Positions 5,075 through 6,861 of a DNA stretch of 6,861 nucleotides are shown piece after piece. Every line of letters starts with the position of its first letter. Position 1 is the stretch's first letter. The stretch spans positions 1 through 6,861 of the forward strand of contig SBFL01000383.1 in NCBI GenBank assembly GCA_006227965.1, in the 5' to 3' direction. The DNA comes from Bacteroidota bacterium (GTDB lineage: Bacteria > Bacteroidota > Bacteroidia > Flavobacteriales > Flavobacteriaceae). The notes below the pieces were generated by a model. The model made no database searches and was not told where the DNA came from. It saw only the letters and a program-made list of their open reading frames with translations. The position numbers and the translations under genes were made by a program.

Positions 5075-5428
5075 CTATAAATAGGTATAGCACCAGTAGA
5101 TCAGCAATCCCTGTAAAGGAATTCTCAGTAGTAAAACCCAGGATGGAAGGCCCATGGAGGCCTTTTCATTCCGTAGCATATGGGTATGGACCGGCAGGAA
5201 CAGCACGAGTAAGATCATGATTCCGTACAGGGCCGGCTCATTTGCCCTGGGAAAGAAGAGCGCCGCACCCAATGCGATTTCAAGTACCCCGCTGAGGTAG
5301 ACCATTCCCTTTCGGGAAGGTATCCAGGCGGGCATTATGCGCATGTATATGGCCGGGTAGATGAAATGCAGGATTCCCGCCAGGACGTAAAGCGACGCCA
5401 TGAAATAATAGTGCCAGGGTGCAGCCAT
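5075..5428 (-). CDS. DoxX-like small integral membrane protein
   Basis: About 117 aa with four predicted membrane helices: roughly 7-25 ('YYFMASLYVLAGILHFIYP'), 42-58 ('VYLSGVLEIALGAALFF'), 66-82 ('LYGIMILLVLFLPVHTHML') and 96-114. The first-helix 'AGILHFIYPAIYMRIMPAWIP' and the following 'LSGVLEIALG' are typical of the DoxX/DoxX-like family. The biochemical role of these proteins is poorly known; no redox or metal site is evident here beyond HTH near the third helix. The open frame extends upstream to 5656, but that part would cross the htpG terminator and the htpG 3' end and has no membrane-protein character, so I take the ATG at 5428 (5401 is a second option). It stands alone behind the htpG terminator. 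Its 3' end meets the sigma operon with a single base between, so read-through from either side would be antisense to the other. Confidence 0.82.
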   Translation of the reverse strand: MAAPWHYYFMASLYVLAGILHFIYPAIYMRIMPAWIPSRKGMVYLSGVLEIALGAALFFPRANEPALYGIMILLVLFLPVHTHMLRNEKASMGLPSWVLLLRIPLQGLLIYWCYTYL

Positions 5429-5516
5429 ATCCGCAAGGTACCTAAAATCTGAAGGCCCTGGGCAATTTATGGTGGTCCACAGAATGCCCCTGAAGCAAAT
5501 CAAATCTTTGGCGAAC

Positions 5517-5544
5517 AAAAAACCGCCCGGTTCCGGGCGGTTTT
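5517..5544 (-). terminator. Rho-independent terminator of htpG
   Basis: AACCGCCCG (5521-5529) pairs with CGGGCGGTT (5534-5542) around a GTTC tetraloop. On the minus strand the hairpin ends in a run of six Ts (A run at 5517-5522). It lies about 24 bp after the htpG stop. Four Ts on the plus side could give weak activity in the other direction. Confidence 0.9.
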
Positions 5545-5565
5545 CTATTTCAGCGAAGTAGATCC

Positions 5566-6861
5566 TTATTTGACCATATCGAAGCTGCGCTGAATAAAGG
5601 TGGTCATTTCTTCTCCTTTCAAAAGACCTTTGGAAAGACGCGCCAGATCGAGACATTGATTGATCAGCCTGGTACGCTTCTTTTTGGTCGGCGTCCCCAG
5701 TATCTCCCCTACAAGCGGATGATTGACATTTACCACCAGGTTGTACATCTCTGGCATGTTTCCCATACCGAACATGCCCCCCCCACCGGTTTGCTGCATT
5801 TCCTTCATGCGGCGCATGAATTCGGGCTCGGTGATCATAAAAGGAGCTGCGGCACTGTCCATGGCCTCCATTTGTACCATGTAAGCGCTCTTTTCACCCA
5901 GGACTTCCTCCACCTGGGTTTTTAGTTGTTCCTTCTCCTCATCCGAGAGCTTGGAGATCTGGGTATCCTCCTTTTCAATCAGCTTGTCCAGGTGGTCTGC
6001 ATCGACACGGGAAAAGGAGAGTTTCTCCTTGCTGGTCTCGAGTTTCTGCATCAGGTGGCCCACAATCGGACTGTCCATAAGAAGGACCTCGTAACCCTTA
6101 TCTTTGGCTGCCTGAATATAGGAATGCTGTGCCTCTTTATCCGAAGCGTACAACAGCACGAGCTTCCCGTCCTTGTCGGTTTGCTGCTCCTTTACTTTTT
6201 CCCGGAGCTCGTCGAAGGTGAAATAAGTGCCGTCCACGGTTGGATAAAGTGCAAATACCTCTGCTTTTTCAAAGAATTTTTCCTCGGAGAGCATTCCGTA
6301 TTCGATGACGATCTTAATGTCGTTCCACTTTTTTTCGAAGTTTCCACGATCTTCCTTGAAGAGGGAATTCAGCTTGTCAGCGACTTTGCGGGTAATGTAA
6401 GAGGCGATCTTTTTTACGGCTCCGTCTGCCTGCAGGTAGGATCGCGAAACGTTGAGCGGGATGTCCGGGGAATCGATGACCCCCCTTAGCATCGTAAGGA
6501 ACTCAGGGACGATCCCCTCCACATTGTCGGTGATGAATACCTGGTTCTGATATAACTGGATCCTGTCTTTCTGCAGGGAGAGGTCCTGTGTGAGTTTGGG
6601 AAAATACAGGATACCGGTTAGGTTGAAGGGGTAGTCTACATTCAGGTGGATATGGAACAGGGGTTCCTCAAACTGCATCGGATACAACTCCCGGTAAAAG
6701 GATTTGTAGTCGTCCTCCTGAAGATCTGCGGGTTTTTTGGTCCATGCCGGCTCCGGATTATTGATGATGTTATCTACCTCCCGGGTGGGTGCCGGATCAT
6801 CTTCTTTGGCTCCTTCGGGTTTTGGGAGTGTTTCGGTACGGGTACCGAATTTGATCGGTAC
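5566..6861 (-). CDS. htpG: Molecular chaperone HtpG (Hsp90), C-terminal 431 residues
   Basis: The gene enters from the right edge and ends at 5566; 431 residues of a protein usually about 620-630 aa are visible. The frame is open to the window end and begins with 'VPIKFGTRTETL', the end of the N-terminal ATPase domain; an apparent start near 6687 is only a TTG inside the gene. The middle domain follows: 'PAWTKKPADLQEDDYKSFYRELYPMQFEEPLFHIHLNVDYPF', 'LTGILYFPKL', and 'PLNVSRSYLQ', whose arginine (codon 6442-6444) corresponds to the ATP-contacting catalytic-loop arginine of Hsp90. The C-terminal dimerisation domain runs from about 'DSPIVGHLMQKLE' to the end, including the glycine/methionine-rich 'TGGGGMFGMGNMPEMYNLVV' segment often seen in Bacteroidota. 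HtpG is a cytosolic ATP-driven dimer that helps fold and remodel client proteins with DnaK. There is no C-terminal MEEVD, as expected in bacteria. Confidence 0.97.
   Translation of the reverse strand, partial: VPIKFGTRTETLPKPEGAKEDDPAPTREVDNIINNPEPAWTKKPADLQEDDYKSFYRELYPMQFEEPLFHIHLNVDYPFNLTGILYFPKLTQDLSLQKDRIQLYQNQVFITDNVEGIVPEFLTMLRGVIDSPDIPLNVSRSYLQADGAVKKIASYITRKVADKLNSLFKEDRGNFEKKWNDIKIVIEYGMLSEEKFFEKAEVFALYPTVDGTYFTFDELREKVKEQQTDKDGKLVLLYASDKEAQHSYIQAAKDKGYEVLLMDSPIVGHLMQKLETSKEKLSFSRVDADHLDKLIEKEDTQISKLSDEEKEQLKTQVEEVLGEKSAYMVQMEAMDSAAAPFMITEPEFMRRMKEMQQTGGGGMFGMGNMPEMYNLVVNVNHPLVGEILGTPTKKKRTRLINQCLDLARLSKGLLKGEEMTTFIQRSFDMVK

Noticed and set aside
5429..5656. Upstream extension of the DoxX-like frame
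   Set aside because: It would run through the htpG terminator and the htpG 3' end, and the extra 76 residues look nothing like a DoxX-family N-terminus.
5926..6489. 187-codon plus-strand open frame opposite htpG
   Set aside because: Antisense shadow of conserved htpG coding sequence; the hydrophobic runs only mirror the charged htpG codons.
6685..6687. Start codon for htpG at 6687
   Set aside because: It is a TTG within the conserved 'RELYPMQFEEPL' segment; the coding frame continues uninterrupted to the right edge of the window.

Overview
The window most likely comes from a member of the Bacteroidota, probably a marine-type Flavobacteriaceae with moderate GC. This rests on the gene types and style: a flavobacterial HtpG with its glycine/methionine-rich C-terminal segment, a DUF6249-like membrane protein beside an ECF sigma factor, a small secreted beta-rich protein, weak Shine-Dalgarno sites, and promoter elements of the TAnnTTTG type. 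The genus cannot be fixed from the sequence alone. Everything is ordinary chromosomal coding DNA. I see no insertion sequence, phage gene, CRISPR array, tRNA or rRNA, and no gap between genes exceeds about 250 bp.

Layout, left to right. (1) Positions 1-1108, minus strand: a cupin/AraC-type regulator whose stop codon overlaps by one base the start of an AlkB-like 2-oxoglutarate/Fe(II) dioxygenase that runs off the left edge. (2) 1313-1672, plus strand: a small secreted protein of unknown function, ending at a strong hairpin terminator that also faces the convergent minus-strand unit. (3) 1728-3362, minus strand: a bestrophin-family anion channel followed 12 nt later by a YiiM-like MOSC protein. 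(4) 3608-5073: a compact ECF sigma-factor locus. The sigma gene and an overlapping two-TM candidate anti-sigma gene are on the plus strand. A three-TM DUF6249-like gene diverges from them on the minus strand and ends in a textbook terminator. (5) 5075-5428, minus strand: a DoxX-like four-helix membrane protein, convergent with the sigma operon with a single base between the stop codons. (6) 5566-6861, minus strand: the C-terminal two thirds of the chaperone HtpG with its terminator.

The most interesting signal is the 127-bp gap between the sigma gene and the DUF6249-like gene. It carries two back-to-back copies of the same ECF-type promoter, TGTAAC-N17-CGTC, one reading toward each gene, with exactly the same spacing. 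The two -35 regions form a perfect 8-bp inverted repeat (AGGTTACA / TGTAACCT, 18 bp apart). I infer that the sigma factor switches on its own operon and the divergent membrane-protein gene together, making a self-contained envelope-signal module with a non-zinc candidate anti-sigma factor.
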